Positions 35,954 to 47,196 of a stretch of 64,000 nucleotides of DNA are shown one piece after another. Under the pieces are notes generated by a model. That model had not been told where the DNA came from. It worked only from the letters and a program-made list of their open reading frames with translations, and did not search any database. Source of the stretch: Fortiea contorta PCC 7126. Lineage in GTDB: Bacteria > Cyanobacteriota > Cyanobacteriia > Cyanobacteriales > Nostocaceae. The translations under genes were made by a program, and so were the position numbers. The stretch lies in contig NZ_KB235931.1 of the NCBI RefSeq assembly GCF_000332295.1, positions 186,001 through 250,000 on the forward strand, in the 5' to 3' direction. Every line of letters begins with the position of its first letter. Positions within the stretch are counted from its first letter, which is position 1.

Positions 35954-36904
35954 CTATTGTTCACTAGCTACAGCAATAGCGATTTTACCCGCAGCCCGCT
36001 CACTTTCACTATAAGCATGAGCCGCTGCTAGCTCTGCTAAAGGAAATGTGCGATCAATCACAGGGTGAATTTTGCCAGCCTCAATTAACTCTTTAAGATA
36101 AACTAAGTCTTGAGTATTCGGCTTCTCTAAAATAAATTTCACTTTTTGACCAGGAAACAAAGCTGTTAACACACTTTGGATCAAGCTTTCCGGGCTGGGT
36201 AAGGTAGTAATATAAATTCCATTTGGCTGCAAAACTCTTCTTACTTCCGAGGGCGATCGCTTTGCCACCACATCAAAAATTATGTCATATCGTGTTGCCT
36301 CTTGGGTGAAATCTTGCTGCGTATAGTCAATCACCCGATCAGCGCCCAAAGACTTGACAAAATCAAGATTTTTTGTGCTGCTGACTCCTGTCACCACCGC
36401 GCCCAAAGCCTTAGCAATTTGCACTGCAAAAATTCCCACACCACCAGCAGCGCCATTGACTAAAACAGTTTGTCCTGATTGGATATTACCTTGGTCACGC
36501 AGCGCTTGCAGAGCCGTCAGCGCCGCCAACGGGACCACAGCCGCTTGTTCATAGTTCAAGTTTGTGGGTTTGGGCGCCGCCAATTTTTCTGGAATCGCCG
36601 CAAATTCCGCATAAGCCCCCCCAGGAAAGCTAGTACTACCATAAATCGAGTCTCCTGGTTGGAACTGCGTCACCTTAGCGCCAACTTCCACCACTTCCCC
36701 GGCTAAATCAAAACCCAAAATCATCGGGAAGCGATTACCACTCAAAAATTGCAACATCCCCTTGCGGGTTTTCCAATCAATCGGATTGACACTACTTGCA
36801 TAAATTTTAACTAGTATTTGATCGGGCTTAATTGTTGGTCGATCAACAGTTTCATATTGCAATACTTCCACGGTTCCATATCGACGGATAACCACTGCTT
36901 TCAT
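35954..36904 (-). CDS. NADP-dependent quinone oxidoreductase-like protein (MDR family)
   Basis: A 316-residue medium-chain dehydrogenase/reductase without zinc ligands: MKAVVIRRYGTVEVLQYETV, SSVNPIDWKTRKGMLQF, GFDLAGEVVEVGAKVTQF, and the nucleotide-binding VLVNGAAGGVGIFAVQIAKA (~147-166). It likely reduces quinones or enones with NADPH, in a detoxification or redox role. It is separated from nifB by 1.4 kb and is on the opposite strand, so it marks the boundary of the nif region. Confidence 0.88.
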   Translation of the reverse strand: MKAVVIRRYGTVEVLQYETVDRPTIKPDQILVKIYASSVNPIDWKTRKGMLQFLSGNRFPMILGFDLAGEVVEVGAKVTQFQPGDSIYGSTSFPGGAYAEFAAIPEKLAAPKPTNLNYEQAAVVPLAALTALQALRDQGNIQSGQTVLVNGAAGGVGIFAVQIAKALGAVVTGVSSTKNLDFVKSLGADRVIDYTQQDFTQEATRYDIIFDVVAKRSPSEVRRVLQPNGIYITTLPSPESLIQSVLTALFPGQKVKFILEKPNTQDLVYLKELIEAGKIHPVIDRTFPLAELAAAHAYSESERAAGKIAIAVASEQ

Positions 36905-38312
36905 AGTATGATTCCTGCTACCTTCATGGAGACTAGGGAAGAGAGGTTGCGATTAATTCAAATGTACAAAATTTGACTAGAAAAATGTTATCGGCTGCTA
37001 AAAAAATTTGCAAATGTTTTTTACGAAAGGTTGCTTTTTTGATTCATCAGCAACAAATTTAGGTAAGATAATTTAGCCCAAGTTCTCAAACTAAATGAGA
37101 AAAAGAATCAATTATGCAGTAGAATTTCTTCATGAGGATGGAGATAGATAGCCAACTAAAGGCTGAAGTATGAAGTCTGAAATTACCCCGCCCATAAGAG
37201 ATGGGGCTTGAACTAAGGAAAAAAGTTTGATTTTTTCGCCCCTCGTGGGTGAGGCTTGTACCAATTCATCCTTTCTGCGGACAAAGTGCGATCGCCCACC
37301 AAATAACACCCAAAACACAAAATCTTTGGGCACTTGGCAAAGACAGTCTCCGCAGAACGCAACAAAAATTAAATATTTTTTCGTCAAATTTGTTCAGATA
37401 AAACCTCCACCTTCCAAAGTTTGTCTGACTGATCCAGTAAGGCTTTGAGGACAATTTAATGTCATCTCCACAACAAAAATTAAAAAAATATGAATTACAT
37501 TTTTCCTCAAAAAAAAATGATATGTTGGATACAGAATTGAATTTCGCACGTATCTGGAGTAGCCCAACGTAGCTCACTCCAGTTTTTCCCCTCTTAAATC
37601 CCTGGCCAGTGGTAACTTGGGTCAGATTTAAGCAGCCTTTGAGTACAAATTGGCATCATAGCTTCTATGGCTTTCAAACCTTTACAGTTTCTAGGTTATA
37701 GCTGAGTACAACCCCATCCTGTACCCCTATCTAGAAACACTCGCGCCCCAACTGAAAAACACTAGAACCCTTACCCGAAAAATTTTTTTTAATGTCTGGA
37801 AAACCCAGACAATCGGGCTGACAGTTTTTGAGTACAAGCTTAATAAATTCAATAAATTCTATCCTAGATAGAAGCAAAAGCAACCTGACAAGCGGCTGAT
37901 ATAAATCTTTTATCGCCAATCACTCAACGCTTGTTGAAAACAGCAGCGAAAAGTGAATGGAGGGATGAGATAGCACTATGCTTATTACCAATTCAAAATT
38001 GACTCGTTAAAAATTCAGATTGCATCTGAGTTGAGAAGATTTGCAAGAATTGGTATCAAGTGAATCGAAGTCGCGGCTGTATACACAAACTCTACCCACA
38101 ACCCCAACGTTGACACACACCAGCCGAAAATCAAGGAACGAAGCCTGTTCTACTCTGTGATTAACTGTTCTCAACCACAGTTACATGACGATAAAAGAGT
38201 AGACACCGACTCTCAGCAGGAGTATCAGCCGCGACTTCAATTTCTAGGCATCAAGAGTAGCAAAAACATCTCTCACAGCAGCATCCAGCCCACCGACATT
38301 TTGCGAAATTCA
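36905..38312. other. Long leader/regulatory region upstream of nifB
   Basis: About 1.4 kb without a supported gene (short open frames at 37,130-37,580 and 37,731-37,919 have no homology or ribosome site). It contains an STRR stretch near 37,165-37,185 and three TGAGTACAA-type sites (37,638-37,837), consistent with the main nif promoter. The frame upstream of nifB is open to GTG 38,157, but that segment is unlike NifB and is treated as leader. Confidence 0.6.
37638..37837 (+). promoter_or_regulatory. Three TTGAGTACAA motifs upstream of nifB (candidate nif activator sites)
   Basis: TTTGAGTACAA at 37,638-37,648, TGAGTACAA at 37,703-37,711 and TTTGAGTACAA at 37,827-37,837. All three read in the nifB direction. 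Spacings are about 65 and 125 bp, comparable to the 74 and 117 bp before nifP, where the motif has the same orientation relative to transcription. The nearest copy is about 475 bp from the nifB ATG, implying a long leader. Confidence 0.6.
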
Positions 38313-39770
38313 ATGACACTACCGGCTACAGGACTCCTTACCTCCGACCATCAGGAACCAATAACTATCCCAGCAAAATCAGGTGGTTGCGGATGCGACA
38401 GCAGCGCCACCGTAGAAATGGACGCCAAGCTCAAAGAACGGATTGACAAGCACCCATGCTACAGCGAAGACGCACACCATCATTACGCGAGAATGCACGT
38501 TGCAGTTGCTCCAGCTTGCAACATTCAATGCAACTATTGCAACCGTAAATTTGACTGTGCGAACGAAAGCCGTCCTGGAGTAGTCAGCGAATTGCTAACA
38601 CCAGAAGAAGCAGCCCACAAAGTTTTGGTAATTGCAGGTAAAATTCCCCAAATGACAGTTTTGGGAATAGCGGGGCCTGGTGATCCGTTGGCGAATCCCG
38701 AAAAGACATTCCGCACCTTTGAGTTGATTGCAGATCAAGCGCCCGATATCAAACTTTGCCTATCAACCAACGGTTTAATGCTGACCGAACATATCGATCG
38801 CATTAAACAACTAAATATAGACCATGTAACTATCACTTTTAACACCATAGATCCAGAAATTGGCGCGCAGATTTATTCTTGGGTTCACTACAAGCGCAAA
38901 CGCTACAGAGGGATTGAAGGTGCAAAGATTCTGCTAGAAAAGCAGATAGAAGGACTACAAGCCCTCAAAGAAGCTGATATCTTGTGCAAAGTCAACTCAG
39001 TGATGATTCCCGGAATTAATGACCAGCATTTAGTGGAAGTCAATAAATTCATTCGGGAGCAAGGCGCCTTTCTGCACAATATCATGCCGTTGATCTCTGC
39101 ACCAGAACACGGCACACACTTCGGCTTAACCGGTCAGCGCGGCCCCACAAACAAAGAACTCAAAACAGTTCAGGATAGTTGCGCCGGCAATATGAAAATG
39201 ATGCGTCACTGCCGTCAATGCCGAGCCGATGCGGTAGGATTATTAGGGGAAGACCGCAGCCAAGAATTTACCAAAGATAAATTTTTGGAAATGTCCCCCG
39301 AATATAACCTAGAACAACGAGCCACTGTTCACGAAGGTATTGAGAAATTTAAAGCAGAACTGAAAGCAGCCAAAGAAAAGGCTGTAGAGACGTTAGACGT
39401 AACGCCTTTACCCAACAGTCCAAAAGTTCTAGTTGCAGTAGCAACCAAAGGTAGCGGACTAGTCAATCAACACTTCGGTCATGCGAAAGAATTCCAGATT
39501 TATGAAGTGGAAGGCAAAGAAGTTCGCTTCGTCAGCCATCGCAAGATTGACCACTACTGCCAAGGTGGATTTGGAGAATCAGCCACTTTAGAATATATTA
39601 TTAAAGCGATCGCAGATTGCAAAGCGGTTTTAGTCTCCAAAATTGGGAACTGTCCCAAAGAAGAATTGCACAAAGCTGGTATACAGACTGTTGAAGCATA
39701 CGACGTGATTGAGAAGGTTGCTTTAGAGTTTTACGAGCAATATCTCAAGGAGCTAGGGAATAGAGATTAG
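38313..39770 (+). CDS. nifB: Nitrogenase FeMo-cofactor biosynthesis radical-SAM protein
   Basis: NifB fuses two [4Fe-4S] clusters and inserts carbide to make NifB-co, the FeMo-co precursor. From ATG 38,313 the 485-residue protein has the radical-SAM motif [17 protein letters not shown] (CX3CX2C), [19 protein letters not shown], conserved [16 protein letters not shown] (C-terminal cluster cysteines) and a NifX/NafY-like C-terminal domain ([20 protein letters not shown], ~385-480). The start is chosen because homologues begin MT-P-AT-LLTS; GTG 38,157 would add 52 atypical residues. It is the first gene of the nif operon and is not interrupted. Confidence 0.97.
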   Translation: MTLPATGLLTSDHQEPITIPAKSGGCGCDSSATVEMDAKLKERIDKHPCYSEDAHHHYARMHVAVAPACNIQCNYCNRKFDCANESRPGVVSELLTPEEAAHKVLVIAGKIPQMTVLGIAGPGDPLANPEKTFRTFELIADQAPDIKLCLSTNGLMLTEHIDRIKQLNIDHVTITFNTIDPEIGAQIYSWVHYKRKRYRGIEGAKILLEKQIEGLQALKEADILCKVNSVMIPGINDQHLVEVNKFIREQGAFLHNIMPLISAPEHGTHFGLTGQRGPTNKELKTVQDSCAGNMKMMRHCRQCRADAVGLLGEDRSQEFTKDKFLEMSPEYNLEQRATVHEGIEKFKAELKAAKEKAVETLDVTPLPNSPKVLVAVATKGSGLVNQHFGHAKEFQIYEVEGKEVRFVSHRKIDHYCQGGFGESATLEYIIKAIADCKAVLVSKIGNCPKEELHKAGIQTVEAYDVIEKVALEFYEQYLKELGNRD

Positions 39771-39872
39771 GAACTAGGGAAGGGGCTAAAACTGAGTTTT
39801 CACCTCTAGCCCCTAATCCCTCACCCCTAACTCCTAACTCCTCACCCCCAATCCCCAACAAGGAGAATAATC
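39752..39872. repeat. STRR cluster between nifB and fdxN
   Basis: Short repeats GGGAATAG/GGAACTAGGG followed by pyrimidine-rich CCCTAATCCC, TCACCCCTAA and CTCCTAACTCC units. The fdxN ribosome site CAAGGAGAATAATC lies at the end. Typical STRR decoration of cyanobacterial nif spacers. Confidence 0.7.
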
Positions 39873-40214
39873 ATGGCTTACAAAATTACTAGCCGATGTA
39901 TTTCCTGCGATCTGTGTCTGTCTGTATGTCCCACTGGTGCAATTAAAATAGTTGATGGTAATCGATGGATTGATCCCAATCTTTGCACAAACTGCGTCGG
40001 TAGTGCTTATACAGTAGCTCAATGCAAAGCCGGTTGTCCCACCTGTGATGGTTGCGTTCAGCAGTCCAGTGATTATTGGGAAGGGTGGTTTGCTAATTAC
40101 AACCGTTCCTTAGCAAAATTAACTAATAAAGAAAACTATTGGGAGCGTTGGTTTGACTCTTATTCCCAAAAATTTTCTCAACAGTTGGAAAAACGGATGA
40201 AGTCTGAAGTATGA
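39873..40214 (+). CDS. fdxN: Bacterial-type 2[4Fe-4S] ferredoxin FdxN
   Basis: A 113-residue ferredoxin with CISCDLCLSVCPTGAI (CX2CX2CX3CP) and the second cluster CTNCVGSAYTVAQCKAGCP. It has a C-terminal extension (NYWERWFDSYSQKFSQQLEK). In Anabaena PCC 7120 this gene is split by the fdxN element; here the frame is continuous. It probably donates electrons in FeMo-co assembly or to nitrogenase. AAGGAGA lies eight bases before the ATG. Confidence 0.95.
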   Translation: MAYKITSRCISCDLCLSVCPTGAIKIVDGNRWIDPNLCTNCVGSAYTVAQCKAGCPTCDGCVQQSSDYWEGWFANYNRSLAKLTNKENYWERWFDSYSQKFSQQLEKRMKSEV

Positions 40215-40541
40215 AGGATGAAGTCTGAAGTATGAAGGCTGAAACTTTGGGCTTTAAACTTGGAACTTCACCTTTTAAACAGGAAACTTCTCGTTCAGAA
40301 CAGAAAACTTCTCGTTTCATCCTTGATCGTTCACCCTTTAAACAAGAAACTTCTCGTTTCATCCTTGATTGTTCACCTTTTGAATCAGAAACTTCTCGTT
40401 CAGAACAGGAAACTTCTCGTTTCATCCTTCATCCTTCACACTTTGAATCAGAAACTTCTCGTTCAGAACAGGAAACTTCTCGCTTCATACTTCATACTTC
40501 ATACTTCATCCTTGACCCTTCAGACTTTTAAATTAAAAGCA
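40215..40541. repeat. Repeat-filled fdxN-nifS spacer (21/42-bp period)
   Basis: STRR heptamers (AAGTATGAAGGATGA) open and close the spacer. In between, the octamer ACTTCTCG recurs at 40,286, 40,307, 40,349, 40,391, 40,412, 40,454 and 40,475, so every interval is 21 or 42 bp. The units are GAAACTTCTCGTTCAGAACAG and GAAACTTCTCGTTTCATCCTT types. The array is open in frame with nifS, but there is no evidence that it is translated. Confidence 0.8.
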
Positions 40542-41747
40542 ATGCAAAATAACTGCATCTATCTCGATAATAATGCCACCACTAAAGTAGACCCAGAAGT
40601 TGCAGAGGTGATGCTACCTTACTTGACGGAATATTACGGTAATCCTTCGAGTATGCACACCTTTGGTGGACAACTTGCTAAAGCTGTTAAGTTAGCGAGA
40701 ATGCAAGTTGCGGCTTTATTGGGTGCTGATGAGTCAGAAATTGTCTTTACTAGTTGTGGAACTGAGGGAGATAACGCCGCTATCCGCGCTGCATTATTGG
40801 CGCAACCAGAAAAGCGACATATTATCACCACGCAAGTTGAACACCCAGCCGTTTTGAATGTCTGCAAACAATTAGAAACCCAAGGATATAGTGTTACTTA
40901 TCTTTCGGTAAACAGTCAAGGACAGTTGGATCTAGATGAACTAGAAGCGGCCTTGACAGGTAACACCGCCTTGGTGACAATTATGTATGCTAACAACGAA
41001 ACCGGCGTGGTGTTTCCAATTGAGCAAATTGGGTTGCGAGTCAAAGAGCGTGGCGCTTTGTTTCATGTTGATGCAGTGCAAGCGGCGGGAAAGATTCCCC
41101 TGAATATGAAGACTAGCACTGTGGATATGTTGACAATATCTGGTCATAAAATCCATGCACCAAAAGGAATTGGTGTTTTATATGTGCGGCGGGGAGTGAG
41201 ATTCCGTCCCTTGTTAATTGGTGGACACCAAGAAAGAGGGCGCCGGGGGGGGACTGAGAATGTTCCGGGAATTATTGCCTTGGGGAAAGCTGCCGAACTA
41301 GAGATGTTACACTTAGAAGAGGCGACCAAGAGAGAAGCAAGATTGCGCGATCGCCTAGAAAAAGCTTTACTCACCACAATTCCCGACTGTGAAGTTAATG
41401 GTAATCCTACGCAGAGATTGCCCAACACCACCAACATCGGCTTCAAGTATATTGAAGGTGAAGCTATCTTACTTTCTCTCAACAAATACGGTATCTGTGC
41501 CTCATCTGGTTCGGCTTGTACTTCCGGTTCTCTGGAACCTTCTCACGTTTTGCGAGCGATGGGTTTACCATACACCACCTTGCACGGTTCCATCCGCTTT
41601 AGCCTTTGTCGCTACACCACAGACGCCGAAATCGACCAAGTGATTGCAGTTATGCCAGAAATTGTCGCACGTCTGCGTGCGCTCTCACCCTTCAAAAATG
41701 ATCAGGCGGGCTGGCTACAACAGGCGCAGACATTGGCGCATCATTAG
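40542..41747 (+). CDS. nifS: Cysteine desulfurase
   Basis: NifS releases sulfur from cysteine for nitrogenase Fe-S clusters, working with NifU. From ATG 40,542 the 401-residue PLP enzyme shows IYLDNNATTKVDPEVAEVML, the PLP-lysine in TISGHKIHAPKGIGVLYV (~205) and the active-site cysteine loop ASSGSACTSGSLEPSHVLRA (~328). Length matches the family. The open frame extends upstream through the repeat array to 40,260, which I reject as coding. Confidence 0.96.
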   Translation: MQNNCIYLDNNATTKVDPEVAEVMLPYLTEYYGNPSSMHTFGGQLAKAVKLARMQVAALLGADESEIVFTSCGTEGDNAAIRAALLAQPEKRHIITTQVEHPAVLNVCKQLETQGYSVTYLSVNSQGQLDLDELEAALTGNTALVTIMYANNETGVVFPIEQIGLRVKERGALFHVDAVQAAGKIPLNMKTSTVDMLTISGHKIHAPKGIGVLYVRRGVRFRPLLIGGHQERGRRGGTENVPGIIALGKAAELEMLHLEEATKREARLRDRLEKALLTTIPDCEVNGNPTQRLPNTTNIGFKYIEGEAILLSLNKYGICASSGSACTSGSLEPSHVLRAMGLPYTTLHGSIRFSLCRYTTDAEIDQVIAVMPEIVARLRALSPFKNDQAGWLQQAQTLAHH

Positions 41748-41955
41748 GGGCTAGGGATGAGGGAGTGTGGGGAGGTGGGGAGTTGGGGAGGTGGGGAGTT
41801 GGGGAGACTTTGAGTTTTGAAGTCCAAGTTTCAGGTTTAAAGGCGCAAACTTTATCACCCCATCCCCCCATCACCCCATCACCCCATCACCCCATCACCC
41901 CATCCCCCAATCCCCCCATCCCCCAATCTAAAATCTAAAATCCAAAATCTAAAAA
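41748..41955. repeat. STRR cluster between nifS and nifU
   Basis: GGGGAGGTGGGGAGTTGGGG units (41,765-41,808) are followed by C-rich units (CATCACCCCATCACCCC; 41,858-41,930) and ATCTAAAATCTAAAATCC heptamers. G-rich and C-rich tracts on the same strand can pair, giving a large hairpin in the nifS-nifU transcript. No ribosome site is visible before the nifU ATG. Confidence 0.75.
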
Positions 41956-41961
41956 TCGATT

Positions 41962-42879
41962 ATGTGGGACTACACAGATAAAGTATTAGAACTGTTTTAC
42001 AATCCTTTGAATCAGGGAGAAATTGCAGAGAACGGCGAATCGGGAGTGAAGGTCGCTACTGGTGAAGTCGGGAGTATTGCTTGCGGTGATGCTTTGAGAC
42101 TACACCTGAAAGTGGAGGTAGCATCTGATAAGATTTTAGATGCACGCTTTCAGACCTTTGGTTGCACTAGTGCGATCGCATCTTCAAGCGCCTTGACTGA
42201 GATGATCAAGGGTTTAACTTTAGATCAAGCCTTGAAAGTCTCTAACAAAGACATTGCAGACTACCTGGGCGGCTTACCCGAAGCCAAAATGCACTGTTCA
42301 GTTATGGGACAAGAAGCCCTAGAAGCTGCCATTTACAATTATCGTGGCATTCCCCTCGCCGCCCACGATGACGATGATGAAGGCGCGCTGGTTTGCAGTT
42401 GCTTCGGAATTAGCGAAACCAAAATTCGCCGCGTGATTCTGGAAAATAATCTCACTGACGCCGAACAGGTAACAAATTATGTAAAAGCTGGTGGCGGATG
42501 CGGTTCTTGTTTAGCCAACATTGATGATATTATAAAAAGTGTAAAGCAAACCGCCACACCCGCTCTTAATAATTATGGCGTGAAGGTTGCTACAGACATC
42601 GCCACTGCCAAGCAGCAAACTCAAAGACCACTAACCAACGTGCAAAAGATTGCACTCATCCAAAAAGTCTTGGATGAAGAAGTCAGACCAGTATTGATAG
42701 CTGACGGTGGAGATGTGGAACTCTACGATGTAGACGGTGATCACGTAAAAGTTTTACTCCAGGGTGCCTGCGGTTCATGTTCGAGTAGCACAGCTACTCT
42801 CAAAATAGCGATCGAAGCGAGATTGCGCGATCGCATCAGCAAGGATCTCGTAGTCGAAGCAGTTGAGCCTTTGTTTTAG
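41962..42879 (+). CDS. nifU: Fe-S cluster scaffold NifU
   Basis: NifU assembles [4Fe-4S] clusters for NifH and the P-cluster precursors. The 305-residue protein has all three domains: IscU-like N-terminus (IACGDALRLHLKV, FGCTSAIASS, KMHCSVMGQE), central permanent [2Fe-2S] domain (LVCSCFGISETKIRR and AGGGCGSCLANI) and C-terminal Nfu domain (LLQGACGSCSSSTATLKIAI). All key cysteines are present. It follows nifS in the usual order. Confidence 0.97.
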   Translation: MWDYTDKVLELFYNPLNQGEIAENGESGVKVATGEVGSIACGDALRLHLKVEVASDKILDARFQTFGCTSAIASSSALTEMIKGLTLDQALKVSNKDIADYLGGLPEAKMHCSVMGQEALEAAIYNYRGIPLAAHDDDDEGALVCSCFGISETKIRRVILENNLTDAEQVTNYVKAGGGCGSCLANIDDIIKSVKQTATPALNNYGVKVATDIATAKQQTQRPLTNVQKIALIQKVLDEEVRPVLIADGGDVELYDVDGDHVKVLLQGACGSCSSSTATLKIAIEARLRDRISKDLVVEAVEPLF

Positions 42880-43044
42880 GACTGACATACTCTACAGATA
42901 CGCCCTAAATGCATCGGCTAGAAATCGAAGTAGGATTTGACCCCCATCATTGTCTTCCCATCAATGCTTGAGTCCTACTGATGACAGACAGCAAAAGCCT
43001 AGTGAGCATATTTCACGATCCAACTCGCTTCAAAGGAGACAAAT

Positions 43045-43398
43045 ATGAGCTTGTACGACAAAATCGGCGGTAAACCTGCACTCGAAAAAGTAGTCACTGA
43101 ACTCCACAAACGCATCTTAGCAGATGGCAGCCTCAAACCCTTTTTCGCTAGCACAGACATGGCAAAGCAACATAACCTTCAAGTTGCTTTCTTCTCTCAA
43201 ATTTTAGAAGGCCCTAAAGAATACGGTGGTCGCGCCATGGAAAAAACCCACACAGGGATGAATCTACAACAACCACACTTCGATGCTATTTTAAAGCATC
43301 TGGGCGAGTCCATGACTGCGGCTGGAGTATCAGCAGACGACACCAAAGCTGCATTAGCTAACGTCTCAGCTTTAAAAGGCGCTATCTTAGGCAAATAA
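43045..43398 (+). CDS. glbN: Cyanoglobin (truncated haemoglobin, group I)
   Basis: A 117-residue 2-on-2 globin: SLYDKIGGKPALEKVVTELH, LKPFFASTDMAKQHNLQVAF and THTGMNLQQPHFDAILKHL, which contains the proximal histidine. The gene sits between nifU and nifH, an arrangement known from Nostoc commune, where the protein is made under nitrogen starvation and microoxia and is thought to bind O2 near the membrane. A strong ribosome site (AAGGAGAC) precedes the ATG. A 15-bp hairpin lies downstream. Confidence 0.95.
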   Translation: MSLYDKIGGKPALEKVVTELHKRILADGSLKPFFASTDMAKQHNLQVAFFSQILEGPKEYGGRAMEKTHTGMNLQQPHFDAILKHLGESMTAAGVSADDTKAALANVSALKGAILGK

Positions 43399-44608
<1,210 letters not shown>

Positions 44609-44617
44609 AGACTGAGC

Positions 44618-44643
44618 AAAAGGAAATTGCATAATTTCCCTTT
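44618..44643. promoter_or_regulatory. Stem-loop in the nifH-nifD spacer
   Basis: AAAAGGAAATT (44,618-44,628) pairs with AATTTCCCTTT (44,633-44,643) around a 4-nt loop, with one bulged C, ten bases after the nifH stop. Such hairpins downstream of nifH are commonly associated with mRNA processing or stabilisation that raises nifH over nifDK levels; here that is inference. Confidence 0.5.
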
Positions 44644-44776
44644 GACTTTTGATCAATATTTCTTCTATCCCCCAAGGGGACCAACAGTCCCCGACCCCAC
44701 AGGGGAAAAAGGGCACAGTTAATAGGCTGACTCATTTCCCCATCCCCATTCCTTAAGGTGCAAGAGAGGCAAAATA

Positions 44777-45718
44777 ATGACTCCTCCAGAAAACAAAAAC
44801 ATCATCGAAGAAAGAAAAGAACTAATTAAAGAAGTTCTCGACGCTTACCCCGAAAAAGCTAAGAAAAAGCGCGAAAAACACTTAAACGTATACGAAGAAG
44901 GTAAGAGCGATTGCGGCGTTAAGTCTAATATCAAATCTCTTCCTGGGGTCATGACCGCTCGTGGTTGTGCTTATGCAGGTTCTAAGGGTGTGGTTTGGGG
45001 TCCCATTAAGGACATGATTCACATCAGCCACGGGCCTGTAGGTTGCGGTTACTGGTCTTGGTCTGGTCGTCGTAACTACTACATCGGCACCACAGGTATT
45101 GATACCTTTGGTACTATGCACTTTACCTCCGACTTCCAAGAAAGAGATATTGTTTTCGGCGGTGACAAGAAACTTGTCAAGCTCATCCAAGAACTTGATG
45201 TACTTTTCCCCCTCAACCGTGGTGTTTCCATTCAATCTGAATGTCCCATCGGTTTGATTGGGGATGACATCGAAGCAGTTGCTAGAAAAACATCCAAAGA
45301 AATTGGTAAGCCTGTTGTTCCTGTACGTTGCGAAGGCTTCCGGGGTGTTTCTCAATCTTTGGGACACCACATTGCTAACGACATGGTGCGTGACTGGGTA
45401 TTCACCAGAGCCGACCAAGCCAAAAAAGACGGTACACTCAAGTTTGAAGGTACTCCCTATGATGTAGCCATCATTGGTGACTATAACATCGGTGGTGATG
45501 CTTGGGCTAGCCGCATTTTGTTAGAAGAAATCGGCTTACGGGTAGTCGCTCAGTGGTCTGGTGATGGCACCATCAACGAGATGTTACAAACACCAAATGT
45601 GAAGATGAACCTCATCCACTGTTACCGGTCGATGAACTACATCAGCCGTCACATGGAAGAAGCTTATGGTATTCCCTGTACGAAATATGATTTAATGCAG
45701 TCTTATACCAAGATTTAG
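44777..45718 (+). CDS. nifD: Nitrogenase MoFe protein alpha chain, 5' part (interrupted by nifD element)
   Basis: The first 298-300 residues are typical Nif[34 protein letters not shown] and [15 protein letters not shown] hold the P-cluster cysteines, and [20 protein letters not shown] holds the FeMo-co cysteine. After GIP (codon 300) the sequence becomes element DNA ([13 protein letters not shown] and stop). The rest is found at 51,547-52,155. Joining at the TATTCCCTG repeat restores [12 protein letters not shown] in frame and gives 500 residues, the normal NifD size. Confidence 0.96.
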   Translation: MTPPENKNIIEERKELIKEVLDAYPEKAKKKREKHLNVYEEGKSDCGVKSNIKSLPGVMTARGCAYAGSKGVVWGPIKDMIHISHGPVGCGYWSWSGRRNYYIGTTGIDTFGTMHFTSDFQERDIVFGGDKKLVKLIQELDVLFPLNRGVSIQSECPIGLIGDDIEAVARKTSKEIGKPVVPVRCEGFRGVSQSLGHHIANDMVRDWVFTRADQAKKDGTLKFEGTPYDVAIIGDYNIGGDAWASRILLEEIGLRVVAQWSGDGTINEMLQTPNVKMNLIHCYRSMNYISRHMEEAYGIPCTKYDLMQSYTKI

Positions 45719-45789
45719 TCCAGATATGACTTTGCTTAATTTAAACATTGTTCTAAATGGACTAAATTTTAAGACACATTTAAGACACA

Positions 45790-47196
45790 ATGAAAAGCAA
45801 GGCACAGGACGTTTTCGAGGATTTCACTCCGCCAGCATCTACCGATGGCAGCTATCTAGGAACGCAGAAACAAATGAAGGCTACTCGGCAGCATCTGGAA
45901 CGCAAATTTGAGAAAGGTTTGGCAGACACCAAGGCTCGGCTCAAAGCCGCTAAGGTGAAAGTGGGTTTGGTCGTGGCACGAGAAACTATTCAATTGCAAG
46001 CATCCCTACCAATCAAGCCAGGCGATCGCGACACGAAAGGAACTGGTTTTAAGCAGTACAAGATTTCGCTAAATATCCCTGCAAGCTTGGACGGGTTGAA
46101 AACAGCAGAGGAAGAGGCAAACGAGCTAGGTAAGCTACTCGCTCGTAAACAGTTTGAATGGACTGATAAATATCTGGGTAAAATTGCTAAGGTTGGCAAC
46201 AAACATCAAATTCTTGGTGATGTTTTAGAAGAGTTTGAAATTGAGTATTTCAAAACACGCAAATTAACAGAAAAAAGTAAACACACCTTTTCTTATTACA
46301 AGGACTATTTACGGCGATTGATTGGGCTAGATACTTTATTGACTCAATCGGAGGTTGATAAGAAACTTGCAGAGTTGACGGGAGATTCTGCTAAATACAG
46401 CGCAGTTAAATCGTTAAAGGTTTTAAAATCTACTCTTAATTTAACTAGTTTTACTCTTGAACAATTTAAAGCTACACAACCCAAAAGTCAGGCTAGGGAC
46501 ATTCCCAGTGATGAGGATATCATCAAATATTATGAATCTTTTCATCGGTACTCTTTGACTAGAAGCTTAACAATTAAAAAGAGTTGTTTAGACAGTTGGA
46601 AGATGTGGGAGTGGGTATATGGAATGCTTGCTACTTATGGACTACGCCCAAGAGAACTGTTTGTAAATCCTGAAATTGATTGGTGGTTGAGTCCTGAAAA
46701 TAAAGATAATACATGGAAGGTTCACCCAGACACTAAGACTGGTTACAGGGAAGCTTTACCACTGCATCCTGAATGGGTTCACTTGTTTGATTTAAAAAAA
46801 TTAGAGCCTTTGGAACTGTTAAAAGCTCAAACCGATGACAGAACTAGTTTTACAGATATCAACACTATTCGGGTTAATTGCTCATCATGGTTTAGGCGGG
46901 TAAATATTCCGTTTACCCCCTATGACTTGCGCCACGCTTGGGCAATTCGAGCGCATATTATGGGCATTCCAATTAAAGCTGCTGCTGACAATTTGGGGCA
47001 TTCTGTAGAGATTCACACTGAGATTTATCAAAAGTGGTTTAGCTTGGAGAACCGGAAGAAAGTAATTAAGCAGGCAGTGGATAAAAAAGATGATATGGAT
47101 GCGTTGAAGGAAGAGAATGCACGGCTAAGGGCTGAGGTGGAATATCTCAGGCAAGCTCTGGCACGGCATCAAATCAGTCAGGTGCTGTCTACTTAA
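45790..47196 (+). CDS. xisA: Site-specific tyrosine recombinase XisA
   Basis: A 468-residue recombinase related along its length to XisA of Anabaena, the excisase of the nifD element: LPIKPGDRDTKGTGFKQYKI and GLKTAEEEANELGKLLARKQ, then the catalytic domain with Arg in TYGLRPRELFVNPEIDWW, the HxxR-type motif YDLRHAWAIRAHIMGIPIKA, DNLGHSVEIHTEIYQKWF (His and nucleophilic Tyr). A C-terminal coiled coil (LKEENARLRAEVEYLRQAL) ends it. Catalytic residues look intact, so the element should be excisable. No SD is visible upstream of the ATG. Confidence 0.95.
   Translation: MKSKAQDVFEDFTPPASTDGSYLGTQKQMKATRQHLERKFEKGLADTKARLKAAKVKVGLVVARETIQLQASLPIKPGDRDTKGTGFKQYKISLNIPASLDGLKTAEEEANELGKLLARKQFEWTDKYLGKIAKVGNKHQILGDVLEEFEIEYFKTRKLTEKSKHTFSYYKDYLRRLIGLDTLLTQSEVDKKLAELTGDSAKYSAVKSLKVLKSTLNLTSFTLEQFKATQPKSQARDIPSDEDIIKYYESFHRYSLTRSLTIKKSCLDSWKMWEWVYGMLATYGLRPRELFVNPEIDWWLSPENKDNTWKVHPDTKTGYREALPLHPEWVHLFDLKKLEPLELLKAQTDDRTSFTDINTIRVNCSSWFRRVNIPFTPYDLRHAWAIRAHIMGIPIKAAADNLGHSVEIHTEIYQKWFSLENRKKVIKQAVDKKDDMDALKEENARLRAEVEYLRQALARHQISQVLST

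Noticed and set aside
37130-37919. Short ORFs upstream of nifB
   Set aside because: No ribosome sites, atypical composition and overlap with STRR and candidate regulatory motifs; no homology recognised.
38157-38312. Upstream GTG start adding 52 residues to NifB
   Set aside because: The extra residues are unlike NifB, which begins at the ATG-encoded [11 protein letters not shown] in homologues. I treat this as leader sequence.
39873-40214. fdxN element as in PCC 7120
   Set aside because: The fdxN frame is continuous from start to stop, so no element is present here.
40260-40541. N-terminal extension of NifS through the repeat array
   Set aside because: The extension is repetitive (NRKLLV-type) and no NifS carries it; ATG 40,542 gives the normal protein.
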